Below are positions 16,396-25,508 of a DNA stretch of 64,000 bases, piece after piece. This DNA is from Streptomyces katrae (GTDB lineage: Bacteria > Actinomycetota > Actinomycetes > Streptomycetales > Streptomycetaceae): positions 1 through 64,000 of the forward strand of contig NZ_JNZY01000028.1 in assembly GCF_000717655.1 (NCBI RefSeq), written 5' to 3'. The notes below the pieces were generated by a model, which saw only the letters and a program-made list of their open reading frames with translations, searched no databases and was not told where the DNA came from. The translations under genes were made by a program, and so were the position numbers. Numbering within the stretch: the first letter of the stretch is position 1; every line of letters begins with the position of its first letter.

Positions 16396-17955
16396 CTACG
16401 GGGAGGGCGTCGCGTCCTGGCAGGTCACGTCCGCAGCGGGCAGCCGGCCCGTGGCGAGGTACTTGTCGACCGTGGCGTCGGCGCAGGAGGCCGGGTCGGA
16501 GAGGTACACACCGTGCTTCCGGCCGCCCAGCGCGAGCACCATCCGTGAGCCCTTGAGCGCCTTGTGCAGGCCCTGGCCGCTGGCCAGCGGGGTCGTCGGG
16601 TCCCACTCGTTCTGTACGGTCAGTACGTCGGCCCGGGTCTTCATGGGCGTCGCGGGCTCGACTGGCCGCTGCCAGAAGGCGCACGGCTTGATGTTCGATG
16701 CGAAGTCCCCGTAGATCGGATACTTCGCCTTGTCCCGCACCGCGTCCCGCGCGTACTGATCGGGGTCACGCGGCCAGCTGTCCGTGTCCCCGCACACGAC
16801 GGACCAGTAGACGGCCGTGGCGTTGTCACCGAAAGCGGAGGCTGCTGCCGGGCCGGCCGCCGCGGTGTCCGGCGCGGAGGTGCTCCGTTCGGACGTCCGG
16901 GCGCCTGCCAGCAGCCGCTCCAGCTCCGGCGCGCCGCCGTCCGCCGGCGGGTGTCCGGTCTCGGCCAGGGCCTTCAGGAACCTGATGGCGGCCGAGGCCC
17001 CGTACGGGTCGAAGAACAGCGACGGATCGGCTCTGAGATCGTCACCCGTGTACTTCTGCCCGTCGTGGACGATCGGGTCCCGGTCGGCCCGCGCCACGAG
17101 GCCCCAGAAGGTGGCGGACACCTCTTCGGGCGTGGTGCCGAGCCCGTACCGGTCCGAGCGCTCCGCCGCCCACCGCGTCCACCGCGCGAAGGCCGGCTCC
17201 GCCTCGGTGCCCCACACCTGGATCATGCCGCGCCAGACGCGCTGCGGGTCCACCCCGCTGTCCAGCACGAAGCGGTCGGTGTGCTGCGGGAACATCTGGG
17301 AGTACACGGCGCCGAGGTAGGTCCCGTACGAGTAGCTCAGGTACGAGATCTTCCGCTCGCCGAGCGCCGCGCGGATCACGTCCAGGTCGCGGGCCGTGTT
17401 GCGGGTGGTGATGTACGGGATGACGTCGCCGGACTTCTCACGGCACTTGTCGGCGATGCCGCGCGCCCAGGCCACGTCCGAGGGGAAGGTCTCGGGCCGG
17501 TACGCACCGCCGATGCCGTGTTCGGCCCGGCTCAGCCCGCCACAGGTGATCGGGCTGCTCTGGCCGACCCCGCGCGGGTCGAAGCCGATGAGGTCGTACT
17601 GGTCCCGTACGTCCTTGGGCAAATTCTTGTCCAGCTCGACCGGCCGGGTCAGGGCGGCGGCGCCGGGACCGCCAGGGTTGAAGAGCAGGACGCCGCGCCG
17701 CTTGGCGGGGTTCTCGCTCCTGATCCGGGATATCGCGAGGTCGAGCGTGCGGCCCTCGGGGTGCTGATAGTCGAGCGGCACCTTGAGGGTCGCGCACTCG
17801 TACGTCGCCGGCCGGTCCGGACTGCAGCGGTGCCAGGCCGGCTTCTGGCGCATGTGGCCGGGGGTCTGGGCGGCGGCTGCCTGATGCGCCGTCAGCAGGG
17901 GCAGGGAGGTCGCGACGAGTCCGACGGTGGCGAGCAGCGGTGCGAGGCGTTTCAT
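16396..17955 (-). CDS. Secreted alpha/beta-hydrolase, tripeptidyl aminopeptidase (TAP/SlpD-E-like)
   Basis: A 519-residue protein with signal peptide MKRLAPLLATVGLVATSLPL ending HQAAAA. The family order is clear: an oxyanion region NPGGPGAAAL, then FDPRGVGQSSP, the nucleophile elbow SYSYGTYLGA (S-x-S-x-G), and a C-terminal TAP-like domain with QNEWDPTTPLASGQ (Asp) and GRKHGVYL (His). Relatives are extracellular serine tripeptidyl aminopeptidases (Tap, SlpD, SlpE) of Streptomyces that feed peptides to the cell. GAAGGA upstream supports ATG 17955. It is convergent with the adenylation gene and is about normal length. Confidence 0.92.
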   Translation of the reverse strand: MKRLAPLLATVGLVATSLPLLTAHQAAAAQTPGHMRQKPAWHRCSPDRPATYECATLKVPLDYQHPEGRTLDLAISRIRSENPAKRRGVLLFNPGGPGAAALTRPVELDKNLPKDVRDQYDLIGFDPRGVGQSSPITCGGLSRAEHGIGGAYRPETFPSDVAWARGIADKCREKSGDVIPYITTRNTARDLDVIRAALGERKISYLSYSYGTYLGAVYSQMFPQHTDRFVLDSGVDPQRVWRGMIQVWGTEAEPAFARWTRWAAERSDRYGLGTTPEEVSATFWGLVARADRDPIVHDGQKYTGDDLRADPSLFFDPYGASAAIRFLKALAETGHPPADGGAPELERLLAGARTSERSTSAPDTAAAGPAAASAFGDNATAVYWSVVCGDTDSWPRDPDQYARDAVRDKAKYPIYGDFASNIKPCAFWQRPVEPATPMKTRADVLTVQNEWDPTTPLASGQGLHKALKGSRMVLALGGRKHGVYLSDPASCADATVDKYLATGRLPAADVTCQDATPSP

Positions 17956-18293
17956 GGGCGGGTGCCGTTCCTTCATCCGGTGAAATCGCTGGTGTGCCCA
18001 CCTTGTTGCATCGGCGGGTACCCGCGAATCCCCTGGAAGGGCCGTCCCTGGTCCCTCTCCCGTACCATGTGAATCAGGGCAGTTGGCCGGAATCCGGCCC
18101 GGTGACCCCTTCGCTCGGCGTGACGGGCGCCACCCCGCCACCGGCCGGATGCGCGCATGATCACCGCTGGTACGCGGGGGTACGGAGACCGCCTCGGCAC
18201 CCGACGCGAACACCGCCCGAGCCGCGGGTAGTCGGTCCCCCTCAAGTACGACGGCGCCGCCGAACGGGGGACGGAGGCCCGGCGGTCGGATGA
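17956..18293. other. Intergenic region, no credible gene
   Basis: About 340 bp upstream of the TAP-like hydrolase. No coding potential is recognisable; promoter elements for the hydrolase should lie here. The right edge grades into an acetyltransferase relic. Confidence 0.4.
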
Positions 18294-18623
18294 GGACTCG
18301 CCGACGGAGCGTGCATCGGCCACGGCGCGATCATCGCCTCCGGAGCCGTCGTCGTCGAGGTCCCCGACTACGGCATCGTCGGCAACAACCCGGCCCGGCT
18401 GATGCGAACCCGGTACAACGAGGCGGACGTCACCCGCCTCCTCTCCCTGGCCTGGTGGGACTGGCCGGCCGAGCACCTGACCCGGCACGTGCGCACCGCC
18501 GTGTCCGGCAGCACCGACGCCCTGGAAGCCGCCGCCCCGGCCGGGCCCCGGCGCGCGTGGCGGGAGTCCCGCCGGCGCCGACGGTCGTTCGTCACCCTTC
18601 CGCCGTTCGGCGGGTCGTATTGA
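18294..18623 (+). pseudogene. CatB/Vat-type O-acetyltransferase remnant
   Basis: A plus-strand frame encodes only the C-terminal third of a left-handed beta-helix xenobiotic acetyltransferase: CIGHGAIIASGAVVVEVPDY, GIVGNNPARLMRTRYNE, then LLSLAWWDWPAEHL. IVGNNPA and WWDWP are hallmarks of the CatB-related group. A TGA in the same frame at about 18295 and the lack of any upstream homologous sequence show that the N-terminal two thirds are gone. The last 32 bp overlap the convergent 5'-nucleotidase gene. Confidence 0.85.
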
Positions 18624-19539
18624 CCACTCCGAACGGGATGTGAACGCTGGGGGTGCCCGGTGCCGTGGCGTTCAGATGAGAGACCTGGTCGTCGAAGAAG
18701 ATGTGCGGGTCGAGCGCTTTCATGACCGCAGCCTTGTCGATACCGCCGAGGAAGAAGGCGTCGTTGACCCGTAGCCCCCACCCTTTGAGGCTGGTGACGG
18801 CACGTTCATGTGCCGGGGCATCCCGAGCGGTGACCAGGGACACCCGAACGCGGGGCTGATACGTCGGATCCTTGCGGCGCTGCTCCTCCTCGCGGCGCTG
18901 GATGCGGTTGATGCCGGCGAGGAAGTCCCGTAGCGGGCCCGGATCGTGGGGGGTGGTGGCATTGCGGACCTCGTGCGCACGGAACTGGTCGAGACCGCCG
19001 CTCTGGTAGATCCGCTCGGCGGCGTCGCCTGCCAGCACTCCGTCGAAGTCGAAGGCCATGCGGAGTTCACGGTCGGTCTCGTCGTCGATGCGTGCTGTTT
19101 CGAGTACATGACCCGCCGGCAGTCCATCTGAGACCGCGTCGCGGACGTCAGGTCCGTTGGCCGACAGGAACAGTGACATGTTCAGCGCCGGCATGAAGCG
19201 GTGTGAGGATCGACCCTGCCGGAAGACCGCGCGGCTGATCGGCAGGTCGTGCGCTTTGATCGAACGCATGACGCGCATGCCGGTGTCCGGGTCGTTCCGG
19301 GAAAGGATGATGACCTCGACCAAGGGATCGGACCGATCCGAGAGGTCGTTCAACGACAGCAGGCGTCTGACGAAGGGGAAGGCCACCCCTTTGCCCAGCA
19401 CATCGTCGACATGAGTCTCCTGATGGCTCCGGTAGGCGTCCTCTCCTTGCTCCCGGAACACGGCGTCGCAGTCGGTCAGGTCGAAGAGGGCACTGGAGGC
19501 GATCCCCACCACCAAGCGGTCGGACAGGTCGTACTTCAT
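18592..19539 (-). CDS. 5'-nucleotidase (cytosolic NT5C1-like family)
   Basis: A 315-residue protein of the bacterial/cytosolic 5'-nucleotidase family. Visible family segments are VVGIASSALFDLTDCDAVFR at the N-terminus, VEVIILSRNDPDTGMRVM, RMAFDFDGVLAGDAAE (HAD-like DxDxV nucleophile motif) and HIFFDDQVSHL (DD acid motif). It should dephosphorylate nucleoside monophosphates in the cytoplasm. ATG 19539 is preceded by AGAGGAGTGCC. It shares no operon; it is convergent with an acetyltransferase relic and downstream of an endonuclease relic. Confidence 0.88.
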   Translation of the reverse strand: MKYDLSDRLVVGIASSALFDLTDCDAVFREQGEDAYRSHQETHVDDVLGKGVAFPFVRRLLSLNDLSDRSDPLVEVIILSRNDPDTGMRVMRSIKAHDLPISRAVFRQGRSSHRFMPALNMSLFLSANGPDVRDAVSDGLPAGHVLETARIDDETDRELRMAFDFDGVLAGDAAERIYQSGGLDQFRAHEVRNATTPHDPGPLRDFLAGINRIQRREEEQRRKDPTYQPRVRVSLVTARDAPAHERAVTSLKGWGLRVNDAFFLGGIDKAAVMKALDPHIFFDDQVSHLNATAPGTPSVHIPFGVVNTTRRTAEG

Positions 19540-19580
19540 GGCACTCCTCTGCCGGCACAAGTGCAACGTCGGGATGCTTA

Positions 19581-19927
19581 TCACCCCTTGGCATATGCGG
19601 AAAACGGAAAACGGCAAACGGCTCGGGCTGCGGCCCTGCAGGAGCGGGCATCGAAGAAGGGGCGCAACTCGGGCCACACGGCCCGGACTTCGGAGCAGAA
19701 GACGTGCGCGCCCCCGGGGCCGGTCCTCGGTATGTCCTGCATCAGTTCGCGCAGGGTTCCCGTGTCGCCCCCGGCCCGCTCGCGGAGTGTGCGGAGGTCG
19801 CCGTGGCAGCGGTCGAGCACCCGCCCGAGGGCGTCCACGCGTTCCTTCCGGCGCGTGATGCCGGTTCGTCGGCGTAGGTCCGCCCGTGCTCGCGCAGCAG
19901 CCTCGTGATCACTTCGGTGGTGTCCAT
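19581..19927 (-). pseudogene. HhH-type endonuclease remnant, deleted and frameshifted
   Basis: The N-terminus MDTTEVITRLLREHGRTYAD starts at 19927 in one frame. A single-base shift near 19870 leads into a second frame reading RVDALGRVLDRCHGDLRTLR, then LMQDIPRTGPGGAHVFCSEV and VWPELRPFFDA, which matches the end of a Streptomyces endonuclease-III-like HhH family (expected motif PGIGPAGADIF, here PRTGPGGAHVF). The central catalytic region of roughly 70-100 residues is missing. The tail after PFFDA is not family-like. Confidence 0.75.
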
Positions 19928-20044
19928 CGGACCACTCCTATCCGCTGCTCCCCGCTCCACCGGGGCCGGGGGACCGGCCACGGGAGGGAGGTCACAGACC
20001 TGGACCCTTATCAACCTCTCGCCCCGTATGTCACTCTGGCGCCC

Positions 20045-20749
20045 ATGTTCCTGCCGTTTCCGTCCCGAGCCGTGCCCGCCGTACTGGCCGGGGCCGTGAC
20101 CGCCCTGCTGGCCGCGTGCGCGCCTTCGGCTGCCGCCGGTCCGGTGGCTCCACCGCGGACGACGGCAGCGGTACCCGCTTCGGCCCGGGCGGCGGCCCCG
20201 CCCGTAGGCCCCGGCGCTGCCGTCCGTGCCCAGGTCTCCACGCTGTCCATACCCTCCGCCGGTATCGCCGGGCTGCGCGTGGTGCCGTACGAGGGCACCA
20301 CCGACGACGCGCCCGGGACCCGTATCCAGGACCTCGGCGCGGCGGCCAGTCCGTACGGCGAGCGGGGCGGAGTCGGCCCCGGTCAGGTCGGCAATTTCCT
20401 GGTCACGGCGCACCGCCTGTCGGCGGGAGGTCCACTGCACGACCTGCCTTCCGTCGACAAGGGCGACACCGTCCTCGTGACCGTGGGTGAGACGGTGTAC
20501 ACGTACGAGATCGTCGCGACCCGCAAGACGTCCTTCCGCTCGGAGAGCTCGCTGAGCGAGCAGCGCGCCGCAGTGCCCGGCGCGCCCGGGGTGACCCCCA
20601 AACAGGCCATGATCACGATCTCGACCTGCGCCACGCCGGAGGACCACGCCGAGGGCAACTTCTGGAGCGATGCCCGGGGCAACCCCGAGCACCGCATCGA
20701 CAAGATAGGGGTTCTGCGCAAAACCGCCGGAGCCCCGCCCGTCGGCTGA
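20045..20749 (+). CDS. Class E/F-type sortase, lipoprotein-like signal
   Basis: A 234-residue sortase-fold protein. The N-terminus has a hydrophobic segment and a possible lipobox (TALLAAC) near residues 18-24, followed by an Ala/Pro linker. The catalytic His lies in NFLVTAHRLS, the Cys in ISTCATPEDH and the Arg in EHRIDKIGVL, giving the full sortase His-Cys-Arg set. Class E sortases anchor LAxTG-type proteins such as chaplins in Streptomyces. No substrate with a sorting signal is adjacent. The ATG at 20045 has no ribosome site, so translation may be leaderless. Confidence 0.85.
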   Translation: MFLPFPSRAVPAVLAGAVTALLAACAPSAAAGPVAPPRTTAAVPASARAAAPPVGPGAAVRAQVSTLSIPSAGIAGLRVVPYEGTTDDAPGTRIQDLGAAASPYGERGGVGPGQVGNFLVTAHRLSAGGPLHDLPSVDKGDTVLVTVGETVYTYEIVATRKTSFRSESSLSEQRAAVPGAPGVTPKQAMITISTCATPEDHAEGNFWSDARGNPEHRIDKIGVLRKTAGAPPVG

Positions 20750-21034
20750 AACACGGCCCCGGTCACGGCTACGGCCGCCGGCGACCTCCGCCGCCGTACC
20801 GAGATGCGGCGCGGTCGTGCGCAGCGCACGATGAACGAGGACGTCTCGGCACGAGCGCGGAACGAGCTCGGCAGCGGCGGCGGGCCGGTGCCGCGGGAGC
20901 GGGCCGGCCGCGCGTGAGGGCGTCCTCCTTCAGATCGTGCACGGCTGCGGCGCGGGGAATTCCGCCGCGCCCCGATGGCCGGCCGCACCCGCCCCGGTGC
21001 CGCACGCGCCCCCGTGCGAGGAAGTGGGGAGAAC

Positions 21035-21943
21035 ATGAAGAAATCCCTGGTGGCCGCACTGGCCACTGCCACGTCCGTGACGGCCGTCCTGCTGGCCGGT
21101 CCGGCGACGCCCGCGACGGCCGCTTCGGCGTTCTGCAACCGGACGACGCCGAGCACCTCGATCCTGTTCTACAAGACCGGAAGCGGCGAAGCCGGCACCG
21201 GCACCCTCTCCGCCGGCCGCTGGCACTACGAGGGGGCGCTCGATCTCCCGGCCGGCTACACGCACGCCGCGGCGAGCCGCGACTCGCTGCTGCTGTACAA
21301 CAAGAACACCGGGGACGGGGAGGTCGGCACCTTCAGGGACGGGCAGTACAACCGCACCCGGACGTTCGAGAACTTCTCCACGGGCTGGACCTTCATCGAG
21401 GCGTCCGGCGACTCCGTGATCTTCTACAACGGCAACACCGGCCACGGTGTCACGGGCACCCTCAAGAACGGCGCGTTCCGACAGGTGCGCGTGTACGACA
21501 ACTTCAGCACGGGCTGGGGGACCATGGCCGCCTCGTGCGACACGTTGGTCTCCGCGGCCAGGCACGGGTCGAGGGAATTCCCCTGGAGCAACGTGGGCTT
21601 CGGGACCCTCAAGAACGGCGTCTACCGGGACATGGGCAGCATCCCGAGGGACGACTATCTGGGGCAGTTGACCGCGACCGAGGACTCCGTGCTGTCCTTG
21701 GCGAAGACCGGCGGCCAACTCGAGTTCCGGGTCTCCGACGCGACCGATGGCTCGGGCATCGACTTCCGCAAGATCGGCACCTCCGGCATCTGGGACAAGG
21801 TGGGCCGGACCTCGGACAGCCTGTTCTTCTACAAGAACGACGGGACCGCCTGGACGTCGACGCTCGTCAACGGCAACTACGCCAACGTCGGCCCGCTCCC
21901 CGACGTTTCGTCCGGCTGGTCGCTCATCGAGGGCGGCGTCTGA
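21035..21943 (+). CDS. Secreted six-repeat, probable beta-propeller protein
   Basis: A 302-residue protein behind GGGGAG with signal peptide MKKSLVAALATATSVTAVLL to PATAAS. The mature part is made of six imperfect ~43-46-residue repeats. Each has the frame S(V/L)xFYxxNTGxGxxGTLxxG, then Fxx…FSTGW and an acidic turn; the start points are SILFYKTG, SLLLYNKN, SVIFYNGN, TLVSAARH, SVLSLAKT and SLFFYKND. Repeats 4 and 5 are the most divergent. The length and strand pattern suit a six-bladed propeller of the tachylectin-like type, hence possible glycan binding; this is inference. The only Cys residues I find are one near the mature N-terminus (FCNRT) and one in repeat 3. Confidence 0.8.
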   Translation: MKKSLVAALATATSVTAVLLAGPATPATAASAFCNRTTPSTSILFYKTGSGEAGTGTLSAGRWHYEGALDLPAGYTHAAASRDSLLLYNKNTGDGEVGTFRDGQYNRTRTFENFSTGWTFIEASGDSVIFYNGNTGHGVTGTLKNGAFRQVRVYDNFSTGWGTMAASCDTLVSAARHGSREFPWSNVGFGTLKNGVYRDMGSIPRDDYLGQLTATEDSVLSLAKTGGQLEFRVSDATDGSGIDFRKIGTSGIWDKVGRTSDSLFFYKNDGTAWTSTLVNGNYANVGPLPDVSSGWSLIEGGV

Positions 21944-21959
21944 CCGGTCGGCGGCACCG

Positions 21960-22183
21960 GTCCTTCGCGACCGGCCTCGGCTGCGAGATCCGGCACGCGG
22001 GCGCTGCTCGTCCACTCCGACGGCCTCGACCTGGACGACACCTGCGCCGACACGCCCATCGGCATGGGCTGCCGGATCTGCGAGCGCCCGGAGTGCCCGC
22101 AGCGCGCCGTCCCGCCCCTCGGGGGCCCGCTGGCCGTCGACGAGAACAGCAGCACCTTCGTCCCGTACCGGGTGGCCGAGTAG
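21960..22183 (+). pseudogene. ScfR-type (short-chain fatty acyl) regulator, C-terminal remnant
   Basis: Two overlapping frames carry the end of an HTH/ImmA-like ScfR regulator: RSFATGLGCEIRHAG, then after an indel near 22010 ALLVHSDGLDLDDTCAD, IGMGCRICERPECPQRAVPP and VDENSSTFVPYRVAE with a stop at 22183. The CRICERPxCPQRAxPPLG metal-like cysteine motif is diagnostic. The helix-turn-helix and most of the sensor are missing. The fragment sits directly behind the propeller-like gene with no space for its own start. Confidence 0.82.
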
Positions 22184-22192
22184 GGCCGGCTC

Positions 22193-23113
22193 TCAGGAAC
22201 CGACCAGCCGGAGGGCCTCCGCCGGCGTCACCGGCTCCCCGGCCCCGACCCCGTGCAGGACGTGCGCCAGGACCTCCGCGCCGCGCACCACCCGCGGGCC
22301 CGGCCGGTTGAAGTATGCGGGCCCGTCGAGCACCCACACTTCGCCGGCCCGTACGGCGGGCAGCTCGGCCCAGCCGGGCAGCGAGGTCAGCAACTCCCAC
22401 TCGCGCAGGGTGCGTTGCGGGCTGAACCCGCAGGGCATCAGGAGGAGTACGTCCGGACGGGCCGCCCGGACCGTGTCCCAGCCCATGGGCCGGGTGTGTT
22501 CGCCCGGCGCGGCGACCAGCGCCTCGCCGCCCGCGTACGTGATCTGCTCCGGCACCCAGTGCCCGGCCGGCCAGAGCGGATCGAGCCACTCGAGCGCCAC
22601 CACCCGGGGGCGCGGCCGCCCGACCGTCTGCGTGCGGACAGCCTCCAGTCGGCTCGCGAGGGCCTCGCGCCGGGCCTGCGCGACGTCCCGTACGCCCAGC
22701 AGCTCGCCCACGGTCACCAGGCAGTCCAGTACGTCGTCCAAGGTGCGCGGCTCGAGGCTGAGCACCCGGGGTCCGGCCCCCTGGACGCGCACCGCCCGGC
22801 TCACCCCCGCGTAGGAGACCGCGCAGACGTCGCACAGGTCCTGGGTGAGGACCACATCGGGTGCGAGGGTCCCGAGAGCCTCGGTGTCGAGGGTGTAGAG
22901 CGAGGAGCCGCCGTGCGCGGCGCCACCGACGGCGGCGGAGATCTCCCGGCTGCTCAGGGCGTCCGAGGAGAACTCGGCGGCGGTCACCACCGGCACCCCG
23001 GCCACGGCCTGCGGCGGCCAGTCGCACTCGTGCGTCCGGCCCACGAGATCGGCGGCCAGCCCGAGCTCGGCCACGATGTCGGTGGCCGCGGGGAGCAGGG
23101 AGACGATGCGCAT
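22193..23113 (-). CDS. Cobalamin/iron-type binding protein (BtuF-like fold), no signal peptide
   Basis: A 306-residue protein of the TroA/BtuF binding-protein superfamily: [77 protein letters not shown]. These segments match the cytosolic cobalamin-binding-protein-like group, which lacks a signal peptide and is often monocistronic, so it may bind corrinoid in the cytoplasm rather than serve an ABC importer. No permease or ATPase is nearby. The start at 23113 gives a natural [13 protein letters not shown]-terminus. Confidence 0.85.
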   Translation of the reverse strand: MRIVSLLPAATDIVAELGLAADLVGRTHECDWPPQAVAGVPVVTAAEFSSDALSSREISAAVGGAAHGGSSLYTLDTEALGTLAPDVVLTQDLCDVCAVSYAGVSRAVRVQGAGPRVLSLEPRTLDDVLDCLVTVGELLGVRDVAQARREALASRLEAVRTQTVGRPRPRVVALEWLDPLWPAGHWVPEQITYAGGEALVAAPGEHTRPMGWDTVRAARPDVLLLMPCGFSPQRTLREWELLTSLPGWAELPAVRAGEVWVLDGPAYFNRPGPRVVRGAEVLAHVLHGVGAGEPVTPAEALRLVGS

Positions 23114-23377
23114 GTGCCGAGCGTAGGTCCGCCGCTCCTCGGGGTCGCCGACATGCCCGGTTCTTCACCACCGCTGACCCGCCTCGCCCGGCCGGTACGG
23201 GGCGTCTATCGAGGTGCGTGTGGTGAAGGTCGAAGCGGATACCGGGTCGCGCGGCGGCCGCCTCGGGCCGGATGACGGCGGTATGCGGTGGCCTCGGAGA
23301 CCGCCGCCGCCCTCCGGTGCACATCGGCTTCGGCGGCACCGCCCGGCCCGGCTCGAGCTCGCACTCTGACCGCAGCG

Positions 23378-23692
23378 CTATGCCGGCCCCGCCCCGCCCC
23401 CGTGGGTGTCTGCGGGCAGGTTGCGGGGGACGGTGGCTGCGCCACCGATGCGTACGGCGTCCACCACGGCCTGGTGCAGGAGACGGCTGCCGTCTTCGGA
23501 CGCACAGGGGACCGGACTGCCGGTGACGGTGAACCAGTCCGAACCGCCGCTGTACTGCACGGCCACCAGGGCCTCCTGGCCCGACCAGGTCGTGTGCACG
23601 GTCAGGTCCCCGCTGAGGACCCCCGCCTCTTCGGTGCGTACTCCGCCGCGTCCGGCGAACACCCCTGTCGTTGTCCACGAAGCCCAGGTCAT
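23378..23692 (-). CDS. Small protein of unknown function
   Basis: A 104-residue protein starting MTWASWTTTGVFAGRGGVRT. A central beta-rich part reads GDLTVHTTWSGQEALVAVQY then SGGSDWFTVTGSPVPCASED, followed by a helix LLHQAVVDAVR. There is no membrane segment. The compositional bias, a GAGGGG ribosome site before ATG 23692 and codon usage support a real gene; the last ~15 residues are low complexity. No family can be named. It lies about 110 bp downstream of the RsbW-like gene's stop and may belong with it. Confidence 0.65.
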   Translation of the reverse strand: MTWASWTTTGVFAGRGGVRTEEAGVLSGDLTVHTTWSGQEALVAVQYSGGSDWFTVTGSPVPCASEDGSRLLHQAVVDAVRIGGAATVPRNLPADTHGGGAGPA

Positions 23693-23802
23693 GGCGGATC
23701 GCCCCTCACCGCGGAGTCCACTGACCCTTCCACGTTACGGCGGGTCCGGCGTTCCCGCGTGGTCGCCGCGGCGCAGGGCGGGGCGTGGAGTCCGTACCGG
23801 TG

Positions 23803-24216
23803 TCACCCGGCAACGGCTATGCAGGCGTGAACGCGCTTGCCGCCGGTGGGTGTGGGCTTGACGTCGACGTCCCGGGCGATGTGGCGGACGAGGATCCAGC
23901 CCCAGCCGCCACCGCCGTGGACGTGGGGCCGCACGATCTGGGGCGGGGCCGAGCTGGTGTCGGTGACGTCGATGTCGAGCAGGCCCTCGTGCAGGACGAG
24001 ATCCAGGGTGCACGGGCCGTCGGTGTGCCGCACGGCGTTGGTCACGAGCTCGGTCACGATCAGCACGGCGGCGTCCGCGGCCGCCGGGTGCACCGGCTGC
24101 CCCTGGTCGCCGGCGCTCTGCAGAAACCGGGAGGTCGCGTCCCGGGCGCGGCCGGCCGCGCTGGTGTCGGGCGGCAGGTCGAGGTGCCGCCGGGGCTGAG
24201 CGTACGAGGGAGTCAT
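23803..24216 (-). CDS. ATP-binding protein, RsbW/anti-sigma-factor-like GHKL ATPase
   Basis: A 137-residue single GHKL domain. The N box reads VLIVTELVTNAVRHTDGPCT (E…N…H) and the G box is HVHGGGGWGWILVRHIARDV. This is the HATPase_c_2 type common in Streptomyces anti-sigma factors and SpoIIAB/RsbW homologues. ATG 24216 was chosen because GGAG lies six bases upstream; a longer in-frame start at 24288 is possible. Partner sigma or anti-anti-sigma proteins are not adjacent. The protein would act in the cytoplasm, possibly as a switch kinase; kinase activity is not assured. Confidence 0.88.
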   Translation of the reverse strand: MTPSYAQPRRHLDLPPDTSAAGRARDATSRFLQSAGDQGQPVHPAAADAAVLIVTELVTNAVRHTDGPCTLDLVLHEGLLDIDVTDTSSAPPQIVRPHVHGGGGWGWILVRHIARDVDVKPTPTGGKRVHACIAVAG

Positions 24217-24302
24217 CACGGGCTCCGGTTGAGGAATTTTCTCCTTCTTGTGTAGAGGCGCATGCCCGCCAGAGGCGAGCCCATACACATCCGTGTGCCG
24301 GG

Positions 24303-25337
24303 TCAGGGGACGAGGACGACTTTCCCGGCGACCGTCCCGGACTCGGCCAGGCGCATCGCCTCGGCGACGCGGGCCAGCGGGATCTCGGCAGCGACCTTCG
24401 CGGTGATCTCACCGCGCTGCAGCGCCGTGAACACCTGGGTGAGGTCGGACCGCAGGCGCGCCCGGAAGCGGTTCTTTGCGTAGGCGCGACCGGCCCACAC
24501 GTTGAAGAAGTACGCACGGCGGCCGTTCGGCAGCGCGTTCCACAGCCACACCCGGCCCAGGAGCTTGAGGATCGGCGACGAGCCGGAGCCCTCGTCGTCG
24601 CGGGTGGCGGCGCTGCCGTACGAGACGAGCGTGCCGCCGGGGGCCAGGAGCCGCCAGGAATCCACGATGCCCTCGCCGCCGACGTGGTCGAACACCGCGT
24701 CCACCCCGCTCGGCGCGAGGGCTCGTACCCGTGCCGGAACGTCGCCGGAGCGGTAGTCGACGGGGGCCACCCCGAGGGCGCGCAGTGCGTCGTGGTGGCG
24801 GGTCGAGGCGGTGCCGATCACCCGGACGCCCGCGGCGAGCGCCAGCTGGACCAGGATCGAGCCGACGCCGCCGTTGGCGCCGTGGACCAGCACGGTCTGG
24901 CCGGCGCGCACCCGGGCCTTGCGGTGGAGCATCTGCCAGGCGGTGACGCCGTTGACGACCGCAGTCTCCGCGTCCACCGGGCTGACGCCTTCGGGTACCT
25001 CCACCACGTCGGCGGCGTCGAGCGCGATGTGGCTCGCCCAGCCTCCGGTCTTCGTCAGGGCGGCCACCCGACGGCCGAGCAGGCCGGAGCCGACGCCCTC
25101 GCCCACGGCCAGCACCGTACCGACCAGGTCGTATCCGGGGACGAAGGGGAACGCGGGCTGGTCGTAGTACCGGCCGCGGCGCATCTGCTGCTCGGCGAAG
25201 GACACGCCCGTCGCCTCCATCGCGACCACCACCTGCCCGGCAGCCGGGGCCGGGACCGGTCCGCGGTGCAGCTCCAGGCCTTCCGGCTCGACCCTGCCCG
25301 GCAGAACGATCTCGATCAGCTCGGCGGTGTTCATCAT
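24303..25337 (-). CDS. Zinc-type/quinone oxidoreductase (medium-chain dehydrogenase superfamily)
   Basis: A 344-residue MDR enzyme. The GroES-like half has TGVSFAEQQMRRGRYYDQPA and the PFVPGYDLVGTVLAVGEGV signature. The Rossmann half shows VLVHGANGGVGSILVQLALA, with NADPH-type AxGGVG motif, and FDHVGGEGI. The zinc-binding cysteines of true alcohol dehydrogenases are lacking, so it belongs to the quinone oxidoreductase/enoyl-reductase side. It is divergent from a TetR gene. Two identical-type operator sites lie between them, so repression relieved by an electrophile or quinone is plausible. Confidence 0.92.
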   Translation of the reverse strand: MMNTAELIEIVLPGRVEPEGLELHRGPVPAPAAGQVVVAMEATGVSFAEQQMRRGRYYDQPAFPFVPGYDLVGTVLAVGEGVGSGLLGRRVAALTKTGGWASHIALDAADVVEVPEGVSPVDAETAVVNGVTAWQMLHRKARVRAGQTVLVHGANGGVGSILVQLALAAGVRVIGTASTRHHDALRALGVAPVDYRSGDVPARVRALAPSGVDAVFDHVGGEGIVDSWRLLAPGGTLVSYGSAATRDDEGSGSSPILKLLGRVWLWNALPNGRRAYFFNVWAGRAYAKNRFRARLRSDLTQVFTALQRGEITAKVAAEIPLARVAEAMRLAESGTVAGKVVLVP

Positions 25338-25369
25338 GACCCTCCAGTTGGTTTCGCCATATCGTGTCC

Positions 25370-25384
25370 GTTAGAAGCTATAAC
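25370..25384. promoter_or_regulatory. Candidate TetR operator, copy 1
   Basis: GTTAGAAGCTATAAC lies 33 bp upstream of the oxidoreductase start. It is an inverted near-copy of the site at 25453-25467 (13 of 15 positions match) and is itself partly palindromic. Confidence 0.6.
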
Positions 25385-25452
25385 AACAATGGGCAGGCGT
25401 ATCGCCGATGTCAAGGGGGTGGCCCGTCCGATCGCGAGGGGCCCTGCCGATG

Positions 25453-25467
25453 GTGATAGCCTCTAAC
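25453..25467. promoter_or_regulatory. Candidate TetR operator, copy 2
   Basis: GTGATAGCCTCTAAC, the reverse complement of GTTAGAGGCTATCAC, matches site 25370-25384 with two substitutions. It lies about 40 bp upstream of the TetR start at 25509, so the regulator probably controls both itself and the oxidoreductase. Confidence 0.6.
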
Positions 25468-25508
25468 CGCCCGTCATGTGGGCGATGGGCGATGAGAGGG
25501 TGGCGGGA

